Shown one piece after another: positions 35,771 through 48,852 of a stretch of 64,000 nucleotides of DNA (the first letter of the stretch is position 1; the number at the start of each line of letters is the position of its first letter). The position numbers and the translations under genes were made by a program. The notes beneath the pieces were generated by a model, which saw only the letters and a program-made list of their open reading frames with translations, did not search any database and was not told the DNA's origin. Source of the DNA: Apostichopus japonicus (taxonomy: Eukaryota > Echinodermata > Holothuroidea > Aspidochirotida > Stichopodidae); contig NC_092577.1 in assembly GCF_037975245.1 (NCBI RefSeq), forward strand, positions 18,846,898 to 18,910,897, given 5' to 3'.

Positions 35771-35998
35771 GTTTCAAGGAATCGGTGGGGCCAGAGATCC
35801 TTTTCCTGTGCAGCCTCAAAATTGTGGAATTACTTACCTCAATCAGTAAGACTTGTCAACAGCCTTGGAATCTTCAAGATATATCTAAAAACTTACCTGT
35901 TCCAAATTCCATATATGTAATCTTTTTTTCTGCAAAGCACCATGAGCTACTTCGGGCGGATACCGGCGCTATACAAAGTGTCCATTATTATCATTAAA
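35771..35998 (+). pseudogene. 3' end of a CR1/L2-like non-LTR retroposon
   Basis: A 49-codon frame reads RNRWGQRSFSCAASKLWNYLP…SVRLVNSLGIFK…LKTYLF and stops at 35918-35920. This is the characteristic C-terminus of the reverse transcriptase ORF in CR1/L2-type elements ('R..FS.AAP.LWN.LP…S+..FK..LKT.LF'). It is followed by a short 3' UTR with GCGCTATACAAAGTG and an ATTATTATCATT tail, as in L2-like elements. It is 5'-truncated, as expected for target-primed insertion. Confidence 0.8.
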
Positions 35999-36590
35999 TA
36001 TTTTAGGGTTCTGTTGCCCAGTGTCCTTGACTGTCAGGGTCTCTGCAGAGGCACTGATGCTCCCATTTTGGCTGCTATTGGGTTGCCATTTTGTAAAATT
36101 TCCTAGCGCTCCACGCCAACCAATGGTGGCGCTTCGCTTTATAGTTACTACTGTCATTTTAATTTTGCTGAGTGTACATGCACGGAAACCTGACTTATCT
36201 ACACGGCTAGGTGGTTTTATTTCTGCTGGTGTTATAAGCTGGCCTGCCTTTTTGCAAAATAGTTCCCGGCAACAAATGGTGGGGTCCTGCTTTGATGTGC
36301 AACTGTCTGCAACATCATAACCTATTGTTTTCTACTGCCCACTCCTGCACAGATGCTAGACATCGTTTAGCAAGTAACACCAGTTTTATTACCCCCCCCC
36401 CACAAAGTCGTGAATCCCTTTAGGGCCCACCCAGACACACCCACACTCAGTTGGAAAAAATCTATTCAGTTGGTAGTTTGGAGTTTCTTCACCCCTAATC
36501 ATCTGATCCTAGCTACATCCCTGATTGGTTGTCCACAGATGATTGTGCAATATTATGGGTAGGTTTTGAAGTAAATTTAACAAGAAATGT
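35999..36590. other. Repeat fragments, no gene
   Basis: Contains a 'gcgctccacgccaaccaatggtggcgctt' fragment (36107-36135) and a hAT-like end CTAGCTACATCCCTG (about 36508-36522). The latter's preceding 'cccctaatcatctgatc' also occurs at about 4153-4175. Confidence 0.5.
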
Positions 36591-36594
36591 GAAT

Positions 36595-36920
36595 TTTAAT
36601 ATTCTGAACATATAATGGGCTTAAAACCTTGAAAAGTGGAACTGATGGGTATTGTAGGCCGCGACGTAGAATAACCTACAAAAGCAATGATCCACGGGAG
36701 ATGAGATGACGTCAAACATGATGTGGGACGGGTGACAATCTTCAAAAGGTTATGGATGAAAACAAATATTGAGAAATACTTGGTTCTCAGGCCAAAGTGA
36801 ACATCTGGTTGGTCATTCTCATGCTCTGGAAGTGCCATTTCCGGTGATCTGGGGGGTATCAAAACCCAAAAATTTCTTGTACGCTCCGCACCCACCGAAG
36901 GTGGCGCTCCGCTTAGATAG
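36595..36920 (-). repeat. Dispersed repeat R2, copy 2
   Basis: Reverse complement of 13500-13860 with moderate divergence. It abuts fold-back element 2, which starts ten bases later. Confidence 0.7.
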
Positions 36921-36929
36921 TAATTTGTG

Positions 36930-38025
36930 CCGGGACAACTACCCCCGGATATACACCCCAAGGCCAAAAAAACCCTAGGATAAGTACCCGAGACAATAAC
37001 CACCCGGACAAGTACCCCCTTGAGAATTACCATCGAGGACTTTTACCCCCACCCCTCGGCAATAACCTCTGGGAAAACTCCACATGCGCAAATACACCGC
37101 CACAGATACCTCACCCAGGTTACTACCCCAACTATACCAGAATGCACCCAAGTACCCCCCCCCCCTCGAGCCTGTGAACAAAGCGCACCTTTAGCTGGTG
37201 AACCCCGTAGTACGAAAGCCCATTAGGGCCAGGAAAGCAAATTTTCTTAATCTGATATATAAGATTATTTTTCTGATGTAACCAAATTTCATAGTGCAAT
37301 ATAAGGCGCTATACAAAAACTTACATTACATATAACAAATCATCAAGTAAAATTACTCAGACGAAAACTTAAAAATGGTAAGTCGCAATAAGCCAGAATT
37401 GTTCGGAGATTAATTATACAGAATAGTGTCACTATAACTAATAGTAAATTAATAGTTACTACCATCAGTGACTAATGCCCGACCCCCCCCCCCCTCATAC
37501 TTCAACTGCCGTCCCAACCTATCTTGCCCTGGGCCTCGGTCCATTGACAAACACTATCGAGGAGTTTTGGGGGCTTATATATGAAAAGGTCGAATCTTTT
37601 TAAAAAGTCAGGAAGTTAAAAGTGCCAGGGAACACGACGACCCTATTGGTGCCTGTTTAACCGGCACCCTGACCCAATTGTAAATATCCTCTGGCAGTTG
37701 CCCGAGGGACCAGGGTATATCTTTAGGCCCCCGGGAAACTAAACTCGAAAAAATACCTGCGTATCTGTCGCTGCATCCGTCCCCTATAGTTAACGGCATG
37801 TGTCCAGAGGGATACTCGTCCGGCGGTATTTGGGGGTAATTGGGGGGTAATTGTCTAGGGGGTATTCGCCCGATGAGGTAGTTGTCCAGGTGTGTAGTTT
37901 TTCGGGGGGTTTTTGTCCTCGGGGGTAATTGTCTGGTGGGTATCTGTCGGGGTGGTAGTTATCCTGGGGGGATTCTCCGGGGGGTAAATGTCCGGTGGGT
38001 AATTGTCTAGGGGGTATTTGTCCGG
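36930..38025. mobile_element. Fold-back element 2 with 15-bp arm repeats (TU-like)
   Basis: Same design as fold-back element 1: left arm 36930-37150, right arm about 37800-38025, both ending in CCGG and built of degenerate 15-bp units, with the same inner 'cctttagctggtgaaccccgtagta' block. The core is longer (about 600 bp) and appears to contain a retroposon-like tail (GGCGCTATACAAAAAC at about 37301) and unrelated sequence. Confidence 0.75.
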
Positions 38026-39120
38026 TCATGCTGGAACCTAGTGAGGGTGCTACAATGAGAAGCATGGGAGCCCATATAGTTCCTCAAACTTACATTGGGC
38101 ATGCAAAATTTTGTCTCTGATGTGCATATGAAGCCAGTTTTTTTCTCTAAGTACTAAATTAATTAACATTTTATTTGACAAGCTAGAGATATGACCATTA
38201 CTTGATAACTACACATGGTAATCAATATCTGGCTTCATGCATTAATGGCAAATTTTTCAACAGAGGTTCTCTGAAAATTTGAACTGAATAGCTTGAACTG
38301 TTGCTCAGTTATGGAAATTCTGCTATAAATACAACAACATAGTTAAAGCTGAGAAAAACAAAGAAATACCGAAGCAGCACTGTGAAATTATGTGTGCAGA
38401 ACAAAATGACTCCAACATAAGACCTTATTTCTTTCTTCTTTTCTATTTATTTCAATAATTTACAATTCAAATTCATTAATCTGTACAAATTTAAATTCAT
38501 AAAAACTATTAGAATTAAATTAAATGCATCATTATTGAAATAATTAGTAAACAAAAAACAACACAGAACCCTGAGAACAGACACCCTGAGAAGTAAACAG
38601 AAATACACATTAAGTTCCACATACATAATAAAACAGACAATCATTGCTCTAAATCAAAGAACCCCCTTCCCCTACAATTGGCACATAACATAACAAAAAT
38701 TACCCCTAATTAAAAGGTTAATTATCCAATTAAAGACAAAAAAAACACAAATCTCTATGACTTGGAGTGTAATGTAGTTGGAAGTTTCTACCGCACATGA
38801 CAGTATGGATACAGCTTACATGCCTGTATGTATACTGTCATGTGCCGTTAAAGCAAATTAACAAGCAAAGAGGCAGTGAGGTAGCAGTAGGTTAATACAG
38901 CTCAACTCATTGACAAATTATTGACAAAGTTATGATGGCTGACAGTGGCTACACATCTCAGTAAAGTATATTCCCTTCCTGTCTTCTCTCGCTTTAATTT
39001 TGTCCTATGTGGGTTTAACTATTAATCAACTATTCAGTTAGAGGGTAGGTAAACCCACATATGACAAAGAGAGAGACGAGGAATACACACCACTGGGATC
39101 TGTAAATTAAGAAGAAAAAG
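38026..39120. other. No gene recognised
   Basis: AT-rich, with one strong hairpin listed separately. Confidence 0.45.
38793..38845 (+). other. 53-nt hairpin with ~22-bp stem
   Basis: GCACATGACAGTATGGATAC… pairs with …TATACTGTCATGTGC over about 22 bp with two mismatches and a ~10-nt loop. The shape is compatible with a microRNA precursor but equally with a small inverted duplication. There is no expression evidence. Confidence 0.35.
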
Positions 39121-39124
39121 GAAA

Positions 39125-39523
39125 AAGAAAGAAAAAAATCTAAACTACTGGTAGGGAGGTGATCTCCACGGCAACAAGATGGTGTATTTACAAGCCGTGT
39201 TAGTTCTAGCTTTGTACATGCAGGGGACAGGGGGAAGCTTTTGTATTTACAGCAAAGCAATGTAAAGAGAAAACAGTACAATGGAAGGTACAATGACAAG
39301 ACAAACACTTTAATTAAAAGAGAAAAAAGAAAGAAAGAAAAAATCTAAACTACTGGTAGGGAGGTGATCTCCACGGCAACAAGACGGTGTATTTACAAGC
39401 CGTGTTAGTTTTAGCTTTGTACATGCAGGGACAGGGGGAAGCTTTTGTATTTACAGCAAAGCAATGTAAAGAGAAAACAGTACAATGGAAGGTACAATGA
39501 CAAGACAAACACTTAAATTAAAA
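39125..39523 (+). repeat. ~200-bp tandem duplication
   Basis: Positions 39125-39316 and 39335-39523 are almost identical (both run from 'aaatctaaactactggtagg' to 'gacaagacaaacactt'), differing by a few substitutions and one G indel. Confidence 0.9.
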
Positions 39524-39584
39524 CAAAGAAGCTATTGTATTTACAGCTACAAGTCAAATGAGAAAAAAAAGGTGCAAGACCATG

Positions 39585-39990
39585 AGAAGACAAGGACTAG
39601 ACAATACCAGGACAAAGACTAGACAATACCAGGACAAAGACTAGACAATACCAGGACTAGGACTAGACAATACCAGGACAAGGACTAAACAATACCAGGA
39701 CAAAGACTAGACAATACCAGGACTAGGACTAGACAATATCAGGACAAGGACTAAACAATACCAGGACAAGGACTAGACAATACCAGGACAAAGACTAGAC
39801 AATACCAAGACAAGGGCTAGACAATACCAGGATTGAACGATAACAGGACGATACCAGTTTGCACAGACAATACCAGCAGACAAGACAAGACAAGCACTGG
39901 AAAATACCAGAACAAGACCTTTGTGTTGATATTGTCCAGTCCTTGTCTTGTCCTGGTATTATCTATGCAAACTGGTATTGTCTAGTCTGG
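39585..39990 (+). repeat. 22-bp minisatellite ending in an inverted segment
   Basis: About twelve units of ACTAGACAATACCAGGACAA(A/G)G run to about 39840. The segment 39930-39990 then carries the same words in reverse complement, so the right part (39850-39990) can fold into a hairpin. Confidence 0.9.
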
Positions 39991-41450
39991 ACAACAATAC
40001 AAACACATATATTGCACATTCTTTAGTACTGGCACAATAGACATCCTATTTGAAAGTAGCCATTGACATTTGAAAAACATTTTGAATAAAATTTTGTACA
40101 AACTGACAATTGTAATGTAAATGTAAAGCAAATAAATCACTTAACAATGCACCATAAGTCCAGTTTAAAAAAAAGAAGGTATCGTGAACAATAGCCCATG
40201 AAGATAAGTCAAGAGCTAATATAGGCTGTGCAGCACTATAAGAGAAATCAACATGGCCTAACAGTGGTTCACAGCAGCTTAGGAACTACTGACGAGTGGG
40301 AGGCCGCTGGCCCCCTCACACCAGAAACGCACATAAGCGGTGCGGTGGGAGGTGTGCACTATACATGACCTAAACTGAAAGCATCCAGAGATTCAGAACA
40401 GTTCGGGCATCCAGATGGCAGATGAACACCTCTCGGTCAAGGATTGGGTGATCAGTGCCTATAAAATACACCACCCACTCCCCATTAGTGACGGAGGCTA
40501 GACTAATAAGATATAAAAAGGACAGCTGATATATGTGACAGTAGTCACAATGGACATTAAAGTTTCTGGAACTGTACAAAAGATTTATAACAATGGCCCA
40601 ATGGGCACTATGGTCCATTGATGAAAGGACTCAAATGTGTTGTATATGTCATCACCCAATAGTATCATCATACCAACTTTAGTTGATACAATATGACACT
40701 GTCTCTACTGAATATTCATAGTATCACACATGGTCAGGTACCATTCAGTAATTCTTATACTAAAGTAAATGATAATACAAGAGCCCAATGGCATTATCAA
40801 AATTTGGTCCAGAAAACTGTTGGTTCACAAGATTTGGACCAAGAAAAAGTAAAAAAAGTCATAAAATCGTACAAAGTATTTTAATAAAATAACTTTTACA
40901 TAATAAAATAACTTGATCAAATTTAATCAAATAAGACTTTTCAGGTATGTGAGGATATTACGTCACAGCTAGTCTGATTTTAGCAGTTTCTACACAATCA
41001 GATATAACTTTAATCTACACAATCAGATAGAAACTCCTAAGCGGAAAATGAATTGGAATAATTTCTTCACTATTGGGTTATTTTATTGTCCTCTTTCATA
41101 TAAGATAAACATTGTGACACCTGAACTAATAATCCTATAAGTATAACTGACAGGAGTTCTGGGATTGCTTTGAATAGCTAACTCAAACCTTTGCATAAAT
41201 TCTACTCGAAGGGCCACTCATTGTAGATTGTTAAAACCAACAGCTACCAGTGTAGGTTGCATTTCGTTACTGTTACTCTATTGACAAATGACCTGTAATT
41301 GATCATGTTGGGTTATTTTTATACTCAAATATGATCTCAATGATATTGTCATATTTACTTTTTATATTTTATTGGTACAAAGTATCAATACCCTCAATAA
41401 AGACCAAAGGACGACTGGTACCTAAAAATGGACAACCGGGACCTGTGATC
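39991..41450. other. No gene recognised
   Basis: AT-rich, with no coding or repeat structure identified. Confidence 0.45.
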
Positions 41451-41454
41451 CCTA

Positions 41455-42880
41455 TTACCAACTTTTGCACTTATAAAGAACACATATTTCTATCAGGTCC
41501 TCTGGGACCAAGTATCTCCTGTACGGAAGCAGATATGGACCTGAGAGTTGAAGGTTTGGGATCCTGGGCATCGATATTCCCATGTGACGTCATTTTGACG
41601 AAATCCATTTTTTGGGCAATTTTGGCAAAAACTGCAAGGCCCCTTATGGTTTTTCGGGGTGAAAATAATTGTTGTCGCTAAGACGGGCAAGGTGTATCTT
41701 TTCTAGTTGTTCTTGACACGCTGATTACGAATCTGAAGTTTATTTTGGGATTGGGTGTTGTGTCGAGGGCGTAGGGGCCAAAAACCTAGGGAGGGGGGCA
41801 CAGGCCCAAGTGGGTGTCCCAAAAAACAAACAAGGTAAGGGGCTATGCAGAGAGGAGTTGCATATTAGGGTTAGGGGAAATCATGCCTACAGTTTCAAGA
41901 CATAGTTGACGCTTCACAAGCACCCTGCAAGAGCTAGGCCCCTTCATAGGGGACAAATCATGTGGACATGTGGTAAAAAGCTGACATTTAGGAGACAAGT
42001 AACCTCGGACTTGAAATTGGCAGTGCACCCACCTACGTGTGTCTACTACTCACCACTGATAACTTGGCCTGATTTAAGTTTGGGTAAAAAAACTAATCAA
42101 ATGTTGACGTAGGCATCCTTGTATAGGGTACAGTAGCTACTACCGGTGAAAAACGACTATTTTTGAGGGGGCCTCCAAAACATATAGACTATACCCCCTC
42201 CCAATAATTAATGCTACCGTATGAGTTGTCTACACATCCCTAGGACTCTCGTCTCCCACATAACAAAAAATTAGCCCCTTCACATACCCTCAGTGGAAAG
42301 GACGGGATACCAAAAAGAGGTACTTTTTAAAACTTTTCAAGACAAAAACACCTATTTTTGGCACAGATAGAAATCATATAGACAAAAGGCCTTTTCCGGT
42401 CAGATAATTACACGAAATTGGTGTATGACAATGACAAGGGTTTCTCCTACTCCACATCAAAATTTGATATCAATGGGTACTTCAGAGAGGACAGGAGGGG
42501 GGTTACAAGAGGGAGTTTTCCAACTTTTGCACGTATGAAGAGCACATATTTCTATCGGGTCCTCTGGGACCACGTATCACCTGAACGGAAGAAGATATGG
42601 ACCTCAGAGTTGCAGATTTGGGATCCTGGGCATGGATAACCTCATGTGACTTCATTTTGACGAAATCCATTTTGGAGGTAATTTTGGCAAAAACTGCAAG
42701 GGGTACCCCTTACGTTTTTTTTGGGTGAAAATATATTTTGTCGCAAAGACGGGCAATGTGTATCTTTTCTGGTAGTTCTCGACATGCTGATCACGAATCT
42801 GAAGTTTATTTTGGAATTGGGTGTTGTGTGTGTGGGCTTTAGGGGCAAAAACCACTGGGAGGGGGCGGGGACCTGAAATT
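41455..42880 (+). repeat. Direct repeats spaced by ~1.06 kb
   Basis: About 365 bp at 41455-41820 recurs at 42515-42880 at perhaps 80-85% identity by eye, with shared blocks 'caacttttgcac', 'catatttctatc(a/g)ggtcctctggga', 'gggatcctgggcat' and 'acgaatctgaagtttatttt'. Two units of a longer repeat or element are likely. Frames in both copies are broken, so no protein is proposed. Confidence 0.75.
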
Positions 42881-43420
42881 TGGTGTTTCCAGAATGAACG
42901 AATAACATATCATCTGGTGCTACTTGGGGCGCTGAATATGAATCTGAGATTATTGTGGCGGTTCAGAGGCATGGGGAGTGGTGGGGGCATTTAATGCCTT
43001 CATGGCGCATGCTACTGACACTCTGTGCTAGATGTTTGGCCTTTTTTATTCAAACTTACCCCCTTACCACTCGGAGAAGTGCCACACCTAGGAGTTTCAA
43101 TCTATTTTGGGAAGGGGACACCCTAGCGGTGGAACCCCGAAAAGATGGCCGTATTGGGACCACCCCAGTAACTATGGTAACGCTCCAAAGTAGAAAGGTT
43201 GGGATTTCCTAATACATAGTAACACTAATTATTATGACCTATTCGGAATTTTTTCAAAAAGACTAGTATTGTCATAGAAAGACTACACTAACCACTGCTG
43301 TTTTCCCACTAACTGCAATCGTTCTAACCTAAAGCCTTGGAGAAGGTCTCTGAAAGCTTTAAAATGTCTTAGATAACAAACGTTATCGTGTTTCAATAAA
43401 ACTCAACTAAGAGATGCATG
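42881..43420. other. No gene recognised
   Basis: Possibly the remainder of the second ~1-kb unit. Confidence 0.4.
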
Positions 43421-43425
43421 ATTTG

Positions 43426-43625
43426 TTAACTGAATAGAGATTTCAAACATAACAAAAACTCCAGGTTAGTAGCATGCATTGAACAACCATACCAAAGGAC
43501 TGGCCATCTCAGAATCATTCTAGTAGACCCTTCTAGTAGAGCACTAGTAATCAGGCTGTCTGCTGAGTTTTGTACGCGTTGGAAGCTATCAGTGAGCGAT
43601 GGTGGCACAGACTGCAGAAGAGAAT
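43426..43625 (-). pseudogene. Possible reverse transcriptase C-terminal remnant (CR1/L2-like)
   Basis: The minus-strand frame reads PPSLTDSFQRVQNSADSLIT and ends NLEFLLCLKSLFS. 'LP..L…LQ.VQN.AARLI' followed by '…FK.L…FKSL' is the usual pattern near the end of CR1/L2 ORF2. The middle part does not align, so it is strongly decayed. Confidence 0.4.
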
Positions 43626-43629
43626 TACA

Positions 43630-45065
43630 GTTATATATCTAATTTTGAGGTTACAATTGTCTGGACAAGCAATGCACATGTGTCTTCAGTAATGTTATGA
43701 TTTATGCGACCAATATTCCTAATGGAGAGATAACTGCCTCTGCAAATAGTATTTATATAGATAGTATTTATACTGATTTTGATGCAAGTTTGAAATACAC
43801 CTATTTTTCCTTTGGAGTAATTAAAGAGAGAAAGAAAGCAATTCTTCTTTTGCTTGATTCAATTAGACATGAACATCACTTATAGTAAATGTCCTGTTTA
43901 TGTACTAGCCAACCATAGTTTAAGACATTTATTCCAGCATATTTTACTGCCATTTACTAATACAAGTGGCAGTGACCCATACATGCTGTGTAGTGTCTGT
44001 GACCAACTGTTAGGACTCTCATCTTGAAGCCTACATTAATTGATTAATTATGCAGTGCACTCACAAACGCAACCACTGTCAGTGAGGAGAAGCATTCTGA
44101 TTAATGTTTTCAGTGTATGAGGTCCATTAAACCCAGGCTACTGTTGGACACACTTATTTAACAATTTTAGTAACTACTCCAAAAATCAATTACATGGGTG
44201 TGCACATACAAGACACATATTGCAGATTTCTTTACCTTTTCATGGAATCAAAAGTGCATTCCAAATATCCATGTAGCTCTACGCATACTCAATGGTCATC
44301 TCTATGTGAACTCTCTCTATCTTGGCCCATTTTCATGCTCTCTGTGTTATTGCCATTTGTGGCCTGCATCTGCAAACTTGGTAGGAGATGTGGAGAAAAG
44401 AGTGAGTGTAATGTATACAATTACAATTATATAATTATTGCTACACCTTTATGCTCAGGAGACACATATGCAAGTATGCAATGTATCGCTTTAAATATGC
44501 TCCAATAATAGCTGTTTCTACCGATTTCATTTTCTGATATCCTGTCACATCTACTGCCAGCATCGTCAACATAATTCAGATGAGCGAGCAAGACTTTCAA
44601 TTTTTCTTTAATAGTATAGATCGACTCTAAGTGCACTGCCACCTTGCACAATGTAAACTATTTAGTAGGGTCTTGTGAATTGCAAATAGTAGTCAAGACC
44701 AGCTCACTAAATACACAGCTTAACAAATTGACATAAGAACAACAGTTTGAATAACAATACTTTGCAAGAAAGTTACCAATTAATTAATGGCATTTAGTTG
44801 TGTCTATGACCACATGGTGTGCCATTTCAATAACTTCAACAGTGACGAAAGACTTCATAGACATTTGGATAAAAGAAACAGTTTTTTATTATGTTTGAAA
44901 GGTAATGTGTGAAAGAACATATATTGTGTGCAATGACACATAGAATGAAAAAAAAATTAACACTTTTAAGGAATTGACAGTATGGGGCCTAGGTTGGACA
45001 GATGTGGTTTCACCAAAACAAAGAAAAGGAAACTGTCTGCAAAGGTTCCTACAAATTAAGATATT
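43630..45065. other. No gene recognised
   Basis: AT-rich. Short open frames at 43697-44651 show no motifs. Confidence 0.45.
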
Positions 45066-45067
45066 AG

Positions 45068-47436
45068 ATTATTCTCAATTTCCTTCTTCTGGTCACACTT
45101 TAGAATTTTATTATGCAGACACATGCTTTAGTGTTTAGATACTGTACTTGTCTTGCTGCCAAAGAGTTGGCAAATAAACTATTTGGTTACCTTGTTCCTC
45201 TCTTCCCACGGCACTTGCTATAAAGTTATTTCGACTGTATGTACACTCACCATACAGATGTTCTGGTCAACTGTGTGTAGCATTTTGTACTATAGGAACA
45301 GTAGCTGGACACCACGATATCTGATCATCTGTGTGGATACCATTTTGTAGGACAGTACCTTGGGACTATAAATGCCATCATGATCAAGTTCAATCACCTG
45401 TTGCAAAAGATATTTAACACTGTTGAGAACTAAACAAATAAATATGATATGGAATTAGCAAACTGTATGAAAGGTACTGTACACACTGTATGATTTGCAG
45501 AAGCAACTTGTTTGGTTTGTTCTGAAAGAGTATTTCTCACTGTACTAAAAGCATACGAACAGTATATACTGGAAATCCTCTACGGAAGCAACCACACAGT
45601 GCTGTTTACATAAAGCCAAACATGACCTTCAAGTTGCTCTTCACGCTACTTAAAATTAAATCCTCACATTGACAAACTTTTGTATCATCTTATCTGTCAT
45701 TAAGTTATCCATATAACATAATATGCTAGGCCTACAATGACTGTACAACTTAACCTCCAGAATAAGGTCTAACCTAGGCCCCATGCAAGGTGCCAAATTT
45801 GAACTTAAGCCTAACATATAACGAAATTGAAAAAATATATTGCTATGGGATGAGCATCCAGATTTCTCAATTTCCTTCTTCTCGTCACACTTTAGAATTT
45901 TATTATGCAGATATATGCTTTAGTGTTTAGATACTGTACTTGTTTTGCTGCCAAAGAGTTGGCAAATAAACTATTTGGTTACCTTGTTCCTCTCTTCCCA
46001 CGGCACTTGCTATAAAGTTATTTCGACTGTATGTACACTCACCATACAGATGTTCTGGTCAACTGTGTGTAGCATTTTGTACTATAGGAACAGTAGCTGG
46101 ACACCACGATATCTGATCATCTGTGCGGATACCATTCTGTAGGACAGTACCTTGGGACTATAAATGCCATCATCATCAAGTTCAATCACCTGTTGCAAAA
46201 GATATTTAACACTGTTGAGAAATAAACAAATAAATATGATATGGAATTAGCAAACTGTATGAAAGGTACTGTACACACTGTATGATTTGCAGAAGCAACT
46301 TGTTTGGTTTGTTCTGAAAGAGTATTTTTCATTGTACTAAAAGCATACGAACAGTACATACTGGAAATCCTCTACGGAAGCAACCACACAGTGCTGTTTA
46401 CATAATGCCAAACATGACCTTCAAGTTGCTCTTCACGCTACTTAAAATTAAATCCTCACATTGACAAACTTTTGTATCATCTTATCTGTCATTAAGTTAT
46501 CCATATAACATAATATGCTAGGCCTACAATGACTGTACAACTTAACCTCCAGAATAAGGTCTAACCTAGGCCCCATGCAAGGTGCCAAATTTGAACTTAA
46601 GCCTAACATATAACGAAATTGAAAAAATATATTGCTACGGGATGAGCATCAAGATTTCTCAATTTCCTTCTTCTCGTCACACTTTAGAATTTTATTATGC
46701 AGATAGTGTTTAGATACTGTACTTGTTTTGCTGCCAAAGAGTTGGCAAATAAACTATTTGGTTACCTCGTTCCTCTCTTCCCACGGCACTTGCTATAAAG
46801 TTATTTAGACTGTATGTACACTCACCATACAGATGTTCTGGTCAACTGTGTGTAGCATTTTGTACTATAGGAACAGTAGCTGGACACCACTATATCTGAT
46901 CATCTGTGTGGATACCATTCTGTAGGACAGTACCTTGGGACTATAAATGCCATCATCATCAAGTTCAATCACCTGTTGCAAAAGATATTTAACACTGTTG
47001 AGAACTAAACAAATAAATATGATATGGAATTAGCAAACTGTATGAAAGGTACTGTACACACTGTATGATTTGCAGAAGCAACTTCTTTGGTTTGTTCTGA
47101 AAGAGTATTTTTCATTGAACTAAAAGCATACGAACAGTACATACTGGAAATCCTCTACGGAAGCAACCACACAGTGCTGTTGACATAATGCCAAACATGA
47201 CCTTCAAGTTGCTCTTCACGCTACTTAAAATTAAATCCTCACATTGACAAACTTTTGTATCGTCTTATCTGTCATTAAGTTATCCATATAACATAATATG
47301 CTAGGCCTACAATGACTGTACAACTTAACCTCCAGAATAAGGTCTAACCTAGGCCCCATGCAAGGTGCCAAATTTGAACTTAACCATAACATATAACGAA
47401 ATTGAAAAAATATATTGCTATGGGATGAGCATCAAG
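45068..47436 (+). repeat. Three tandem copies of a 792-bp unit
   Basis: Units start at about 45071, 45863 and 46655 ('tctcaatttccttcttct'), exactly 792 bp apart, and are nearly identical. Unit 3 has lost about 9 bp near 46705 and ends at about 47436. Identical 65-codon frames in units 1 and 2 are interrupted in unit 3, so they are probably non-coding. A recent local duplication or the edge of a satellite. Confidence 0.95.
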
Positions 47437-48785
47437 ATAATAGATTAAAAAAGTTAGTATGCATAACTGTAGTAGGCTTAGTAATGTTACTATAGGAGTC
47501 AATTAAAGGCTAAATTACATGTAGTAAACCCTGGTGTCATGAATGCAACAGGGGGCTTATTGTTCTCACTTCCCAGTTGGGGCAATTTTTTGTACCTGGT
47601 TTGATATTCAGTAGGCCTATTCTCAGTCAGTACACTTTGGTATACCGTAGCCTTCAGTAATTAGGCTGAGGCCTATGTAGATTCACACCTCTTGTAGTCT
47701 TGTGAGAGTAATTGTGGAAGTACAGTAATCTTGTGTTACGGTAACCGGTTTTGGAAGGTATTGTACAAATGTCACATTAGTGAGTGTGTTTTAAGTATTT
47801 CAATGTAACTTTTGTATTTGTTGCCATGGATAGCTATATCTTATGCATCTCTCTTTCCCAAAATTGGGTTGAATATATGGTGTCATTCTTGCCGGTAGAC
47901 CCCATTTTGTGTGCTTGTTTCAACCTAGGCCTAGATTGTGAATTTGTGTAAAACTAGACTCAGTAGTTGTTTTACAATAACCAGCATTGAACCACATAGA
48001 CCTGGAAACAATTTTATCCTGTCTAAAGTAAAGGCTTAGGCTACTGCCCCTGTTTGAAATATGTTTGACACATCGTCTTAATTTCCTTTACTCTTGAGGC
48101 TTAACACAATTGGAGGAGGGTTAGGCCTAAAGCTTGTATTAAAAAGACTGCTGCAGAGTATACACATAAAACTTCTAAAAGATTATACTTTCATATCTCG
48201 GGAAGATATCAGGTTTGCGTACATTTTGCTTTAACTAAACTAAAGACCAAAAGTTATACACCAAGCCCAAGTTAGGCTAGGCCTAGGCTATATATGAAAA
48301 GCGTATCCTATGCGAATCACTGTCTTGTCAGGCCATGGGAAAACGTTAGGCACCGCCTTTACAAAGGATTGATTAATGACTAATTTCTTGACATGATATC
48401 ATGATTTGGCCGAAGAAAATGTCTATTTTCTTTACTTAACTAAGAGACGAAAACACCGAACCTATGCGAAGTACCATGTAGGCCTACAGTACATACGGCT
48501 ATAGTAACGACAGTAACACGTAAGGCGTCCTATGCAACGGCATAGGTCTCACGCTAACTTGATATCAAATTCAACGTAACTTTGGTAAATAGAAAGAAAA
48601 TTTTACTTCTACTTGACCCACCAATAAAGAAGCCGCTTATCCACACATCATCCCTGAAAGAATCGATAATATCTTCGGTAAGTAGGAAATACGATGAAAT
48701 ATCTCGTTCAACAGCGTTGAGTTGAACTGGTCGCGCAACACGTTTTATTTAGTGTAATTTACGATTCATCATCGCGGACGAGCCT
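47437..48785. other. No gene recognised
   Basis: AT-rich, with many TAGGCCTA words and no exon found. Confidence 0.45.
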
Positions 48786-48852
48786 GTTTGTCTACAACGA
48801 TGAACCAAACGGACCACATCACCAAAGTAACCAATATCACCAAAAGGACCTA

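Noticed and set aside
36596-37033. 145-codon minus-strand open frame
   Set aside because: Runs across the boundary between repeat R2 and fold-back element 2, so it cannot be one conserved protein.
45153-46142. Two near-identical 65-codon frames
   Set aside because: Identity reflects the 792-bp duplication. The third unit breaks the frame and no motif is present.
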